Notes: a model not told the origin generated them from the letters alone. A stretch of 5,389 bases of DNA from Candidatus Iainarchaeum sp. (GCA_017608995.1 JAFCEU010000046.1:1-5389); one strand, 5' to 3'. Positions 1-5,389 are shown, numbered from the stretch's first letter. Program-made: numbers and translations.

Positions 1-1
1 C

Positions 2-58
2 TCCTACTTCGAGTACGCAAAGGAAGAGAAAGAAAGTGTAAAAGGCGAAAAGCAATAG
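2..58 (+). CDS. Possible C-terminal tail of a gene entering from the left
   Basis: Frame 2 is open from the left edge to a TAG at 56-58 and gives an 18-residue hydrophilic, Lys/Glu-rich tail (SYFEYAKEEKESVKGEKQ). The composition resembles the end of a charged archaeal protein, but the piece is too short to identify and frame 1 is also open here. The same frame continues after the TAG with protein-like sequence to a TAA at 152-154, so the true end of this gene is uncertain. No function can be assigned. Confidence 0.4.
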   Translation, partial: SYFEYAKEEKESVKGEKQ

Positions 59-176
59 GGTGTTATAACGGTTGAGATCAATGATACTACTCGTTTGCTA
101 ATAAATTTTACCAAGAGGAATGGGAAATATTATTTTGCTGAAATAATCAGGTAAAAACCGAACATAATCAGAGGTG

Positions 177-184
177 TTTTTAAA
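177..184 (+). promoter_or_regulatory. Candidate TATA box for the membrane-anchored protein gene
   Basis: TTTTTAAA is centred 26-27 nt before the ATG at 207 and 23-24 nt before the ATG at 204. This is the archaeal TATA spacing expected if the transcript starts at or next to the start codon. It slightly favours the second of the two tandem ATGs. The preceding GAGGTG (171-176) is too far from either ATG to be its ribosome binding site. Confidence 0.4.
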
Positions 185-203
185 GATTTAAATTAAGTGA
201 TTT

Positions 204-857
204 ATGATGAAAAATAAAAATCAAACTCCACAATTCATAGTGCTGGCTGTTATCTGTCTTTTAATTGGCGTGGGTATGGGTTTGATCGGCTATCATTATT
301 TTCTTAAACCACAATCAGCAGTTTATGAGGAACTCACTCAAAATCACACCACAACCAATGTTATGAAAATAGAACCAACCAGAGAAATGATTGAAAAGAT
401 TGTTTTTTATGAAGATGGAAAACAAGAAATTATAGATATAAAATCCGAAGATGGAAAAGGAATAGCAAGTTTACTTACTTGTAAACTTCATGAACTTAAT
501 CTACAAGCAAGATGTGTTTTTAGCGAAGGGGATATTCAAGAAATAAAGCAAAAAGATAGAGTTGCAGAGTTAATTTTCAAGAAACCATTAGACATTACGA
601 TCTCCCAATGGGTTGAGCCAGAAGAAAGATACCACATTCCTGTTGATGAAAAGGGATACAGAATTTTGGAAAATGTTGAAACTGCCATATTTATTTTGGA
701 AGATAATCAAGAGAGAGGGTTGGAGGCGCATATTTTAGTCGGTCATAGAGTCGAGGGAAGAATAGGTTATAGTTGCTGGGCAATAAATATTAAAGAAGAA
801 GGAAAACCAGAATTAGATAAAACTTGGATTGATGGAATAAACCGATTAATGGAATAA
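204..857 (+). CDS. Membrane-anchored protein of unknown function, 217 aa
   Basis: I do not recognise this family. The protein has a short positively charged N-terminus (residues 1-10) and one hydrophobic, glycine-rich helix (about 11-34). A soluble domain of about 180 residues follows and should face outside by the positive-inside rule. A Thr/Asn/Gln-rich linker (about 36-55) separates anchor and domain. The domain looks alpha/beta, with likely strands around 62-80, 119-133, 158-166 and 175-192. It has three cysteines (93, 104, 191), so a disulfide is possible. Two ATGs are in tandem (204 and 207); an in-frame TGA at 198 rules out a longer form. No strong Shine-Dalgarno site is visible near the start, and a TATA-like box fits a leaderless transcript. 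The next gene, 80 bp downstream on the same strand, also encodes a signal-anchored protein, so the two may act together at the cell surface; that is inference. Confidence 0.8.
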   Translation: MMKNKNQTPQFIVLAVICLLIGVGMGLIGYHYFLKPQSAVYEELTQNHTTTNVMKIEPTREMIEKIVFYEDGKQEIIDIKSEDGKGIASLLTCKLHELNLQARCVFSEGDIQEIKQKDRVAELIFKKPLDITISQWVEPEERYHIPVDEKGYRILENVETAIFILEDNQERGLEAHILVGHRVEGRIGYSCWAINIKEEGKPELDKTWIDGINRLME

Positions 858-924
858 AAGGCAGGCACTTTACAACATGATGAGATGACAAATCGAACAC
901 AACACTGAATAAAAGAAAGTAATT

Positions 925-928
925 GAGG
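925..928 (+). promoter_or_regulatory. Probable ribosome binding site (GAGG) for the MBL-fold gene
   Basis: GAGG lies 9 nt before the ATG at 938 and supports that start over an in-frame TTG at 923. A weak TATA-like AATAAAAG at 908-915 is also centred about 27 nt before this ATG, so an independent promoter is possible. Confidence 0.45.
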
Positions 929-937
929 CTTTGCAGT

Positions 938-1762
938 ATGAATCCCAAAATATTAATTTTAATCGCAATCTTGGTTTTGGCAGGAGTAGGAATCTGGCTT
1001 GCAATTCAAACTGAAAAGGCAACTCAGCCGGAAATTTCTATTGAATCAGGAAAGGAAGAAAAACCAGAAATAACCCTGATTTCTGTCTATGACAACTATC
1101 TGGTGGACACGAAACTTAAAACTTCCTGGGGCTTTGCCACTATAATAAAAACTCCTGAGGAGCTGATACTTTTTGATACCGGGGGAAACTCAGAAATCCT
1201 GCTTTCCAATATGGAAAAATTGGGCATCGATCCCGCTTCAATCAGGAAAATAGTTATCTCCCATATTCACGATGATCATGTAGGTGGGCTGAAAGGTTTT
1301 TTAGAGAGAAATAATAATGTTACGGTTTTCATTCCGAGTTCCTTTCCGCAGTCTATTAAAAATATGATAACTCAGAAGAAAGCTAGGTTTGTAGAAATTT
1401 CAGCTTCAAGAAAGATTTCTGATTCCATTTACACAACTGGAGAACTTTATGGGCCTCCAGAAGAGCAATCATTGGTTATTGATTCAAAAAAAGGGTTGGT
1501 GATTATTACAGGCTGTGCTCATCCCGGAATTGTGAATATTGTAAGAAGAGCCAAAAAATTGATGGGAAAAGATAAGGTGTACTTAGTTTTAGGAGGGTTT
1601 CATCAACCAGCTATATCCTGCATTAAAGAATTTAAAGAGCTGGGGGTGGAAAAGGTTGCACCATCCCATTGCACAGGCGATTTAGCCAGAGATGCTTTCA
1701 GAAGGGAATATGGGGAAAATTTTATCGAGTACGGAGTGGGAAAAGTAATTGAAATCAGATAG
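938..1762 (+). CDS. Signal-anchored metallo-beta-lactamase-fold hydrolase, COG1237/MJ0301-like
   Basis: This is a 274-residue metallo-beta-lactamase superfamily protein. Visible motifs are FDTGG with Asp80, the metal-binding HxHxDH (H109, H111, D113, H114) followed by VGGL, GCAHPGI (H195), GGFH (H222) and SHCTG (H244). The GC(A/S)H, GGFH and HCTG combination is typical of the family containing Methanocaldococcus MJ0301, an enzyme of methanopterin synthesis (dihydropterin-methyl-aminobenzene ribose-phosphate synthase), and many uncharacterised homologues. The family assignment is firm; the substrate is not. Residues 5-23 form a hydrophobic helix after a Lys, with no lipobox cysteine, so the enzyme is probably membrane-tethered and faces outward. 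That argues against a cytosolic role in cofactor synthesis. I chose the ATG at 938 because it gives a clean signal anchor and follows GAGG. The metal ligands look complete, so it should be active. Confidence 0.9.
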   Translation: MNPKILILIAILVLAGVGIWLAIQTEKATQPEISIESGKEEKPEITLISVYDNYLVDTKLKTSWGFATIIKTPEELILFDTGGNSEILLSNMEKLGIDPASIRKIVISHIHDDHVGGLKGFLERNNNVTVFIPSSFPQSIKNMITQKKARFVEISASRKISDSIYTTGELYGPPEEQSLVIDSKKGLVIITGCAHPGIVNIVRRAKKLMGKDKVYLVLGGFHQPAISCIKEFKELGVEKVAPSHCTGDLARDAFRREYGENFIEYGVGKVIEIR

Positions 1763-1895
1763 GATGCGTTCTCAATTTTCACTTCACCTAGCAGCGGATA
1801 AATGGGTCGCCTCGGACTCACCTAAACGCACCTTGTGAGCTTCGTTTATTCGCACTAACAGCTGTTATACCAACAGTAAGCTCACAGAACCGCAC
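1762..1895. other. Structured intergenic element, possible non-coding RNA or repeat unit
   Basis: This gene-free stretch contains more G+C and more self-complementarity than its surroundings. One stem can form between 1762-1770 and 1825-1832 (GGATGCGTT with AACGCACC, eight pairs and one bulged base). A second is a perfect 9-bp stem between 1834-1842 and 1878-1886. Inside the second is a hairpin, CTGTT at 1862-1866 with AACAG at 1872-1876. CGCAC occurs at 1827, 1851 and 1891, and TCACCTA at 1784 and 1818. On the - strand 1822-1805 reads as a UGA...GA arrangement that could be a kink-turn, the fold bound by L7Ae, but it rests on few pairs. The strand is undetermined. It does not look like a tRNA. 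Confidence 0.4.
1834..1886. repeat. Inverted repeat, 9-bp perfect arms
   Basis: TGTGAGCTT (1834-1842) and AAGCTCACA (1878-1886) are exact reverse complements. They enclose 35 nt that hold a smaller hairpin (1862-1876, loop ATACC). No T-run follows on the + strand, so it is not an intrinsic terminator of the bacterial type. Confidence 0.65.
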
Positions 1896-1908
1896 TTAAA
1901 AAAGCTAA

Positions 1909-1916
1909 TTATTAAA
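1909..1916 (+). promoter_or_regulatory. Candidate TATA box for the HExxH protein gene
   Basis: TTATTAAA is centred about 27 nt before the ATG at 1940, with an A-rich tract just upstream that could act as a BRE. No Shine-Dalgarno site lies before that ATG. Together these suggest a leaderless mRNA and support the ATG over the in-frame TTG at 1931. Confidence 0.5.
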
Positions 1917-1939
1917 TTCTTCGGTACTGTTTGTTTTTT

Positions 1940-2743
1940 ATGGCTCCAGCGAAAAAGCCAAGAAGGTTGGCAAGGAAAGCTCCGAAAATAGGAGGATTTC
2001 GAGTAGTTGATATTACTGCACAACAATACAGAAACAGAAAAAAGTTGCTTGAATCAAAACCAACACCGCGGCTCATTTTGGAGGTTTTAAGGCGAGATGC
2101 ACCAAAAGACTATTTTTTGCAAAGAGTTGATCTAAGTAATGCTAAGATTAGCCCTGATCTTGAAACTCCTGCAATAAACATCTTTTTTCATCAGAAAACA
2201 CGTGATAGAAAAATGCTTGGTCTTTCAATGGTTGGTGATTTTCCAGGGATAGGTCCCGTTCCTATAAATTTTATTAATACTATTTACCCAAAATTGGTCG
2301 GCAGAATCGAAAAGCATGAAAGACAGCATGTCCGTACCTATACTCATAGACGCGGAGTTAAAAAAGAAGGCATTCAAGTGTTGTCGGAAGCAGCTTTGCA
2401 CGAGCTCGTTTCTTATTTAGCTGAGAAAAAGCACATTACTTCAAAAAAGGAAATTATTGTTGAGATAAAACGTCTGAGAAGAAGAATGACTAAGAAGATA
2501 GATTCGCTAATTGAGGTATTTAGAGAGAGTGGTTACAAAGAAGATTTGTTGCAGCACATTCGGGCAAACAACCTAGCAATACTCGAAAGAAACCTCAAAG
2601 CAATATGTAAAGCGATGGAATTCCTTCCTTTGGGCGAGATTCGCATGGTTATTGCAAACAGCCATTGGAGTTTGATAGAAGCAGATTTACAGAAAAGAAT
2701 TGCTCTGGTTCAGAAGTATAAAGAAAGGAAGAAAAATCGGTGA
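1940..2743 (+). CDS. Basic protein with HExxH motif, putative gluzincin-like metalloprotease
   Basis: I do not recognise this 267-residue family by name. The N-terminus (1-20) is a Lys/Arg/Pro/Ala tail. A mixed region follows, with likely strands around 72-80 and 90-98. A helix then carries HERQH (H126, E127, H130), and a second helix reads SEAALHE with Glu150 exactly 20 residues after H130. HExxH plus a Glu at that distance is the zinc-ligand spacing of thermolysin-type gluzincins, so a metallopeptidase is plausible. Against this, HERQH has a charged residue between the histidines, which departs from the usual protease pattern. Residues from about 163 to the end are charged helices, probably coiled coil, ending in KERKKNR. 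No signal peptide or membrane segment is seen, so it is probably cytosolic. The TGA stop is part of the ribosome binding site of the DUF167 gene that follows. Confidence 0.75.
   Translation: MAPAKKPRRLARKAPKIGGFRVVDITAQQYRNRKKLLESKPTPRLILEVLRRDAPKDYFLQRVDLSNAKISPDLETPAINIFFHQKTRDRKMLGLSMVGDFPGIGPVPINFINTIYPKLVGRIEKHERQHVRTYTHRRGVKKEGIQVLSEAALHELVSYLAEKKHITSKKEIIVEIKRLRRRMTKKIDSLIEVFRESGYKEDLLQHIRANNLAILERNLKAICKAMEFLPLGEIRMVIANSHWSLIEADLQKRIALVQKYKERKKNR
2739..2743 (+). promoter_or_regulatory. GGTGA Shine-Dalgarno site overlapping the upstream stop codon
   Basis: GGTGA matches the archaeal 16S anti-Shine-Dalgarno and sits 4 nt before the ATG at 2748. Its TGA is the stop codon of the preceding gene, so the two genes are likely translationally coupled. 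It also fixes the start at 2748 rather than at any upstream in-frame codon. Confidence 0.75.
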
Positions 2744-2747
2744 AATA

Positions 2748-3020
2748 ATGCCCTGTAAAATCAAGATTTGCGTTACTACTAATTCAAAAAAATTTGCAAT
2801 AAGAGGGTTTGATGAATGGCGCAACGCTTGGCTTGTAAGTGTGAAAGAGAAAGCGGAAAAAGGAAGAGCGAATAAAGAGCTTATCTCTGAGCTAAGCAGG
2901 CTCTTCGGTAAAGAAGTAAGGATTATTTCAGGAAAACATTCAAGAGAAAAAGTTATTGAAATTTTTGATTTGGATGAAAACGAAGTTGTAAGAATTTTAA
3001 ATAAGAATGCAAAGTGCTAG
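2748..3020 (+). CDS. DUF167 / YggU-family protein (UPF0235)
   Basis: This 90-residue protein matches the small DUF167 (YggU) family in length and pattern. It has an N-terminal strand (KIKICVTTNSKK), a second strand (WLVSVKEKAEKG), the characteristic GRANKELISEL segment (about residues 42-52), then VRIISGKHSREKVIEI, corresponding to the family's V.I..G..S..K motif. The family occurs in bacteria, archaea and eukaryotes and has known small alpha/beta structures, but its biochemical role is not established. The gene follows the HExxH protein gene by 4 nt and shares its GGTGA/stop overlap, so it is almost certainly co-transcribed. Its TAG stop is one base from the end of the convergent gene on the other strand. 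Confidence 0.9.
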   Translation: MPCKIKICVTTNSKKFAIRGFDEWRNAWLVSVKEKAEKGRANKELISELSRLFGKEVRIISGKHSREKVIEIFDLDENEVVRILNKNAKC

Positions 3021-3021
3021 A

Positions 3022-3570
3022 TTATTTCAGCTCGCGCATCCTTTCTTTCGCTCTCTGCAAAAGCGCTTCTGCAACTGCATGGTAGGTTCTAATTTTGGCT
3101 TCAGCCTTTTTCAGTTTAGCCATGTTTAGTTCGAATTCTACTGAAGATAGTTTTCTTTCAAGCTTTAACAGTGTTTCTCTATCCTTGCTTATTTTTTCCA
3201 GGATCTCTCTCAATTTTCTCTTTTCTTCTATCATATGCTTTTGAAAATCTTTGAGGAAAGCCGCCCTTTCTTGAGGATCTTTGACTCTCTCACGATATAT
3301 CGCATCAAAGAGCCTCAATGCATAATTAACAATCTTATCCTTTTCCCTGAAAAATGCCGCAGGCTGAAATGCTGCTTCAGTTGGAAGCTGCGCTAGATGT
3401 TTTTCCAGAGCCTCTGTTGTTTTCTTCGTAACCTTCACTTCAATATAATGTGCTTCTTTATGGGCGATTATTCTTGGATATTCTTTTGCAGCTTCGCTAA
3501 TCTCCCTTTTAATAATTTCGCGAAATTTGCCTTTGGGTTCGTGTCTTTTTGGCCTTTTTGGCTTGGGCAT
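3022..3570 (-). CDS. Basic coiled-coil protein of unknown function, 182 aa
   Basis: I do not recognise this protein. It begins with a Pro/Lys/Arg/His-rich tail (MPKPKRPKRHEPKGK, residues 1-15). A short mixed region (about 16-95) includes a strand-like IEVKVT. A long, highly charged helix with heptad-like leucines runs from about 98 to the end and is very likely a coiled coil. It has no cysteines, no signal peptide and no membrane segment. The start at 3570 is preceded by a TATA-like box at leaderless spacing and no Shine-Dalgarno site. The gene upstream on the same strand ends 39 bp away. The basic tail suggests binding to nucleic acid or another polyanion, which is inference only. Confidence 0.8.
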   Translation of the reverse strand: MPKPKRPKRHEPKGKFREIIKREISEAAKEYPRIIAHKEAHYIEVKVTKKTTEALEKHLAQLPTEAAFQPAAFFREKDKIVNYALRLFDAIYRERVKDPQERAAFLKDFQKHMIEEKRKLREILEKISKDRETLLKLERKLSSVEFELNMAKLKKAEAKIRTYHAVAEALLQRAKERMRELK

Positions 3571-3593
3571 ATAAAATAAGCAAGTGGTTTTGA

Positions 3594-3600
3594 TTTTTAA
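3594..3600 (-). promoter_or_regulatory. Candidate TATA box for the coiled-coil protein gene
   Basis: On the - strand TTAAAAA is centred 27 nt before the ATG at 3570. This suggests the coiled-coil gene has its own leaderless transcript even though the same-strand gene upstream ends only 39 bp before it. Confidence 0.45.
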
Positions 3601-3609
3601 TGCTTCGCT

Positions 3610-4479
3610 TTAATGCTTTCTGAAGCTCGCCTTTACTTCATTTAAAAGAGTTAAAAGCTTTGAACGTTCTTTTTGTGGCAAGCTCCATATTCTCACTTCT
3701 AAATTTCCAAGTCCAACACTAGATGTTTTTCTATTTTTGATTGCATTCAAACTGTTTTCTATAAATATAGCACTTAGCTCTTTGGCTTGAGCCTCTGTTA
3801 TTAACCCCTCCCTTACCAAGGTTTCAATTATGTTAAACATCCCTAAATCTATTTTTGGCTTAATTTTTACAGCTTCCGCTTCAATTATTTTAAATGTATG
3901 TCCTCTGAGCTCTCTCAAAAGTGAATTTTTTGTTTTTCCAGAGAAGCCCCTTAGTTCAGCTTCTATTTCCACAATTTCTTTAATGCGCTTCACTACTTCT
4001 AATTTCCATTTAATGGGTTTTTTAGAGCGAGCAACCCTGAGATTCGATAATGCGGCACTCAAATACTCTCCAGCTATATTAGTTGCATCCTTCGCTCTTA
4101 TCGCGCGTTTTTCTACCATCACTTCCAGCGCACTTAGAAACTTTTGGTCAATAATTCCTTTTTCTGCAAGCCTGCTGACTTCTTTCTGAATCATTTCAGA
4201 AGCTCTGTTCTGCAATGCTTTGCGAAGCTTTACAGCCATACGCATTGGAATAATTCCCCTTTCAGCACCCCTTTTAATAAGAAAAGCGGTTCTTGCGAAC
4301 TCTTGAGCTTTCCAAGCGAGAGGTTTCTGAGCAGAAGCAATTTTACGGCTTCTTAACATAAGTCCGCCGATAGCCTTTGGCGCGGGCGGGGCATAAAACC
4401 CTGCAAGTGTATCTAAGACCTTTTCCCGTTCTTTCCTAAGCCTTTCGGGAATCTCCGACTTCTTGGACTTTCCTGGCAT
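3610..4479 (-). CDS. Basic helical-repeat protein of unknown function, 289 aa
   Basis: I do not recognise this family. The protein is almost entirely helical and rich in Lys, Arg, Glu and Ala, with no cysteines and no membrane segment. After a basic tail (MPGKSKK) and a Pro-rich stretch (APPAPKAIGG, about 30-39), a degenerate unit recurs. It is acidic/basic-basic-Gly-Ile-Ile followed by a helix with spaced Ala/Leu: 72-97 (AERGII), 104-125 (LAEKGII), 122-147 (EKRAI) and 222-247 (REGLI). The third and fourth copies align without gaps over 26 residues. This suggests a stacked helical-pair scaffold. An ATG four codons upstream (4491) is possible. I prefer 4479 because a TATA-like element lies about 26 nt before it, and because MPGKSKK resembles the N-termini of neighbouring genes. 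The gene is divergent from the primase-like gene. Confidence 0.8.
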   Translation of the reverse strand: MPGKSKKSEIPERLRKEREKVLDTLAGFYAPPAPKAIGGLMLRSRKIASAQKPLAWKAQEFARTAFLIKRGAERGIIPMRMAVKLRKALQNRASEMIQKEVSRLAEKGIIDQKFLSALEVMVEKRAIRAKDATNIAGEYLSAALSNLRVARSKKPIKWKLEVVKRIKEIVEIEAELRGFSGKTKNSLLRELRGHTFKIIEAEAVKIKPKIDLGMFNIIETLVREGLITEAQAKELSAIFIENSLNAIKNRKTSSVGLGNLEVRIWSLPQKERSKLLTLLNEVKASFRKH

Positions 4480-4500
4480 ATTAAAAACCATTAATCTCAG

Positions 4501-4510
4501 TATTTATAAT
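4501..4510. promoter_or_regulatory. Shared bidirectional TATA element in the divergent intergenic region
   Basis: TATTTATAAT contains TTTATA (TATAAA on the other strand) centred near 4505.5. This point is 26-27 nt from the primase ATG at 4532 on the + strand and from the ATG at 4479 on the - strand. Neither gene has a Shine-Dalgarno site. A single TATA element could serve both leaderless genes, or two overlapping ones could. Confidence 0.5.
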
Positions 4511-4531
4511 ATTTTGTGCTAAAAATTTCCT

Positions 4532-5389
4532 ATGTCTCTAATAGATTTCGCAAAGAATGTTGATGTTCTCAAGCCTTTCTCCGAGCTTGACGTTTTGCTT
4601 CTATATAGAATCGTTTCTCCTTGGCTTAAAGGTTTTTTACATGGCAGGGAAATCGCAACAAAGATTCATGTTCCGGGTTTTAGAAACCTTTTAAAAAGAG
4701 GCACAAAACTAGAGCCACTTTATATTGAAGAAATGATCGAAGCAATAGATGTTGATTTTATAAAACTAAGAAGCAAGCATCATTTGCGAGAGGTAAAGGA
4801 TAAGCTGAGCGATAAGCAAATAAAAATCTGGCGCTACTTTGTGCCAAGAAAAAAGGTTGAGTTTTTCTATGCAACAAATCGCGAATTTGGCAAGACCATA
4901 ACAAGGGTTTATTTTGATGTTGATAGGGGAGCAAATACAACATTTGAGCAGGCACTTGAGGTAACAAAGAGATTCCTTGAAAACCTTAAAACAAGCTCTT
5001 TGATGGATTTCACGAAAGATATTCTTATTAGCTGGACCGGAAATTCCTTCCATATAGAGCTAAATTTAAAAGAGGAGCAAAAGCTCAGCTTTTACAATCA
5101 GTATATAACTACGCGAGAAGATGCTGAAACGAAGGTGAAAAAGCTTGTAGAGGAAACAGCAAAGCAAGTAAGTGTTAAGCTTCTTCCAGAGCATGAAAGA
5201 GCTGAAAACGCTATAACAATAGATCCTTCACAAACGCCGCCGGGAAAGCTTGACAGAGTTCCTTTAGGTTGCATACATCTGGACAAGAATACATATGAAA
5301 TAGATGGCGTGTCCTTCCCTATTAAGGAGGAATGGCTTTACTCGGGAAAAATTGCTGAGCTAATAACTCTCAAGCCACAAGACCTTATC
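4532..5389 (+). CDS. Archaeo-eukaryotic primase-like protein, small-subunit type, 3' end missing
   Basis: The frame is open from ATG 4532 to the window edge (286 codons, no stop). Three motifs of the archaeo-eukaryotic primase superfamily are in order. Motif I is VYFDVD with the metal-binding pair Asp129 and Asp131. Motif II is SWTGNSFH with Ser167, Gly170 and His174. Motif III has Asp231, then LDRVPLGCIH with Arg242 and His249, resembling the D...R.P.S.H region of PriS. NREF (R117-F119) precedes motif I. Residues 1-110 are mostly helical. This should be the catalytic subunit that makes RNA primers for replication. Unusually, there is no Cys/His zinc knuckle: the only cysteine in the fragment is Cys247, and motifs I and II are just 36 residues apart. 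Some DPANN archaea have a divergent fused small-large primase; whether this one is fused cannot be seen here. A leaderless start is supported by a TATA element at about -26. Confidence 0.8.
   Translation, partial: MSLIDFAKNVDVLKPFSELDVLLLYRIVSPWLKGFLHGREIATKIHVPGFRNLLKRGTKLEPLYIEEMIEAIDVDFIKLRSKHHLREVKDKLSDKQIKIWRYFVPRKKVEFFYATNREFGKTITRVYFDVDRGANTTFEQALEVTKRFLENLKTSSLMDFTKDILISWTGNSFHIELNLKEEQKLSFYNQYITTREDAETKVKKLVEETAKQVSVKLLPEHERAENAITIDPSQTPPGKLDRVPLGCIHLDKNTYEIDGVSFPIKEEWLYSGKIAELITLKPQDLI

Noticed and set aside
171..176. GAGGTG as a strong Shine-Dalgarno site
   Set aside because: It is 27 nt from the nearest credible ATG (204), and no other start codon at proper spacing opens a meaningful frame.
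877..908. ATGATGA (877-883) and CTGA (905-908) resemble boxes C and D of an archaeal C/D guide RNA
   Set aside because: The two boxes are only 21 nt apart, no D'/C' pair lies between them, and no closing terminal stem is visible, so the arrangement is too short for a standard C/D sRNA.
1603..1821. 72-residue frame on the - strand overlapping the MBL-fold gene
   Set aside because: It lies mostly antisense to a firmly identified gene, has no supporting start signals, and is not protein-like in composition.
1834..1886. Terminal inverted repeats of an insertion sequence or MITE
   Set aside because: The arms are only 9 bp, no flanking target-site duplication is evident and no transposase is nearby; a dispersed repeat cannot be excluded without the rest of the genome.
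1763..1900. tRNA gene in the intergenic island
   Set aside because: No acceptor stem with CCA-side geometry, no GGTTCRAATCC-like T arm and no standard anticodon arm can be drawn on either strand.
3830..4356. Two + strand frames (119 and 70 residues) inside the helical-repeat gene
   Set aside because: They are antisense shadows of a longer, coherent charged helical protein; their Phe/Ser-rich translations are typical of reversed Lys/Glu-rich coding sequence.
4758..5286. Three - strand frames (69, 95 and 62 residues) under the primase-like gene
   Set aside because: The + strand is open throughout and carries the primase catalytic motifs; the opposite frames are Cys/Ser-rich shadows.

Overview
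The window looks like a compact, AT-rich archaeal chromosome segment, possibly from the DPANN group. The evidence is as follows. A divergent archaeo-eukaryotic-type primase gene runs off the right edge. Several genes have a TATA-like box centred about 26-28 nt before the start codon, the pattern of leaderless archaeal transcripts. One downstream gene instead has a GGTGA Shine-Dalgarno site built into the stop codon of the gene before it. The lineage is an inference; no rRNA or tRNA is present to test it.

Left part (1-1762, + strand). A possible gene tail (2-58) is followed by coding-like sequence in the same frame after a TAG. Next come two genes for membrane-anchored proteins: an unrecognised 217-residue protein with one N-terminal membrane helix, and a metallo-beta-lactamase-fold hydrolase of the MJ0301/COG1237 type with an N-terminal signal anchor. 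Both catalytic or soluble domains should lie outside the cytoplasmic membrane.

Middle (1763-3020). A 177-bp intergenic stretch is rich in inverted repeats and may be a structured RNA or a small repeat element. It is followed by a 267-residue basic protein carrying an HExxH motif with a glutamate at the thermolysin-like spacing. That gene is translationally coupled to a DUF167/YggU-family protein.

Right part (3022-5389). Two genes on the - strand encode unrecognised, strongly basic, mostly helical proteins: one coiled-coil, one with degenerate helical repeats. They converge tail-to-tail on the DUF167 gene with a single base between stop codons. The second is divergent from the primase-like gene, and one TATA-like element lies midway between the two start codons. 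The three unrecognised proteins around DUF167 share short Pro/Lys-rich N-termini. The best candidates for new biology are the putative metalloprotease, the structured intergenic element and the unusual primase without an evident zinc knuckle.
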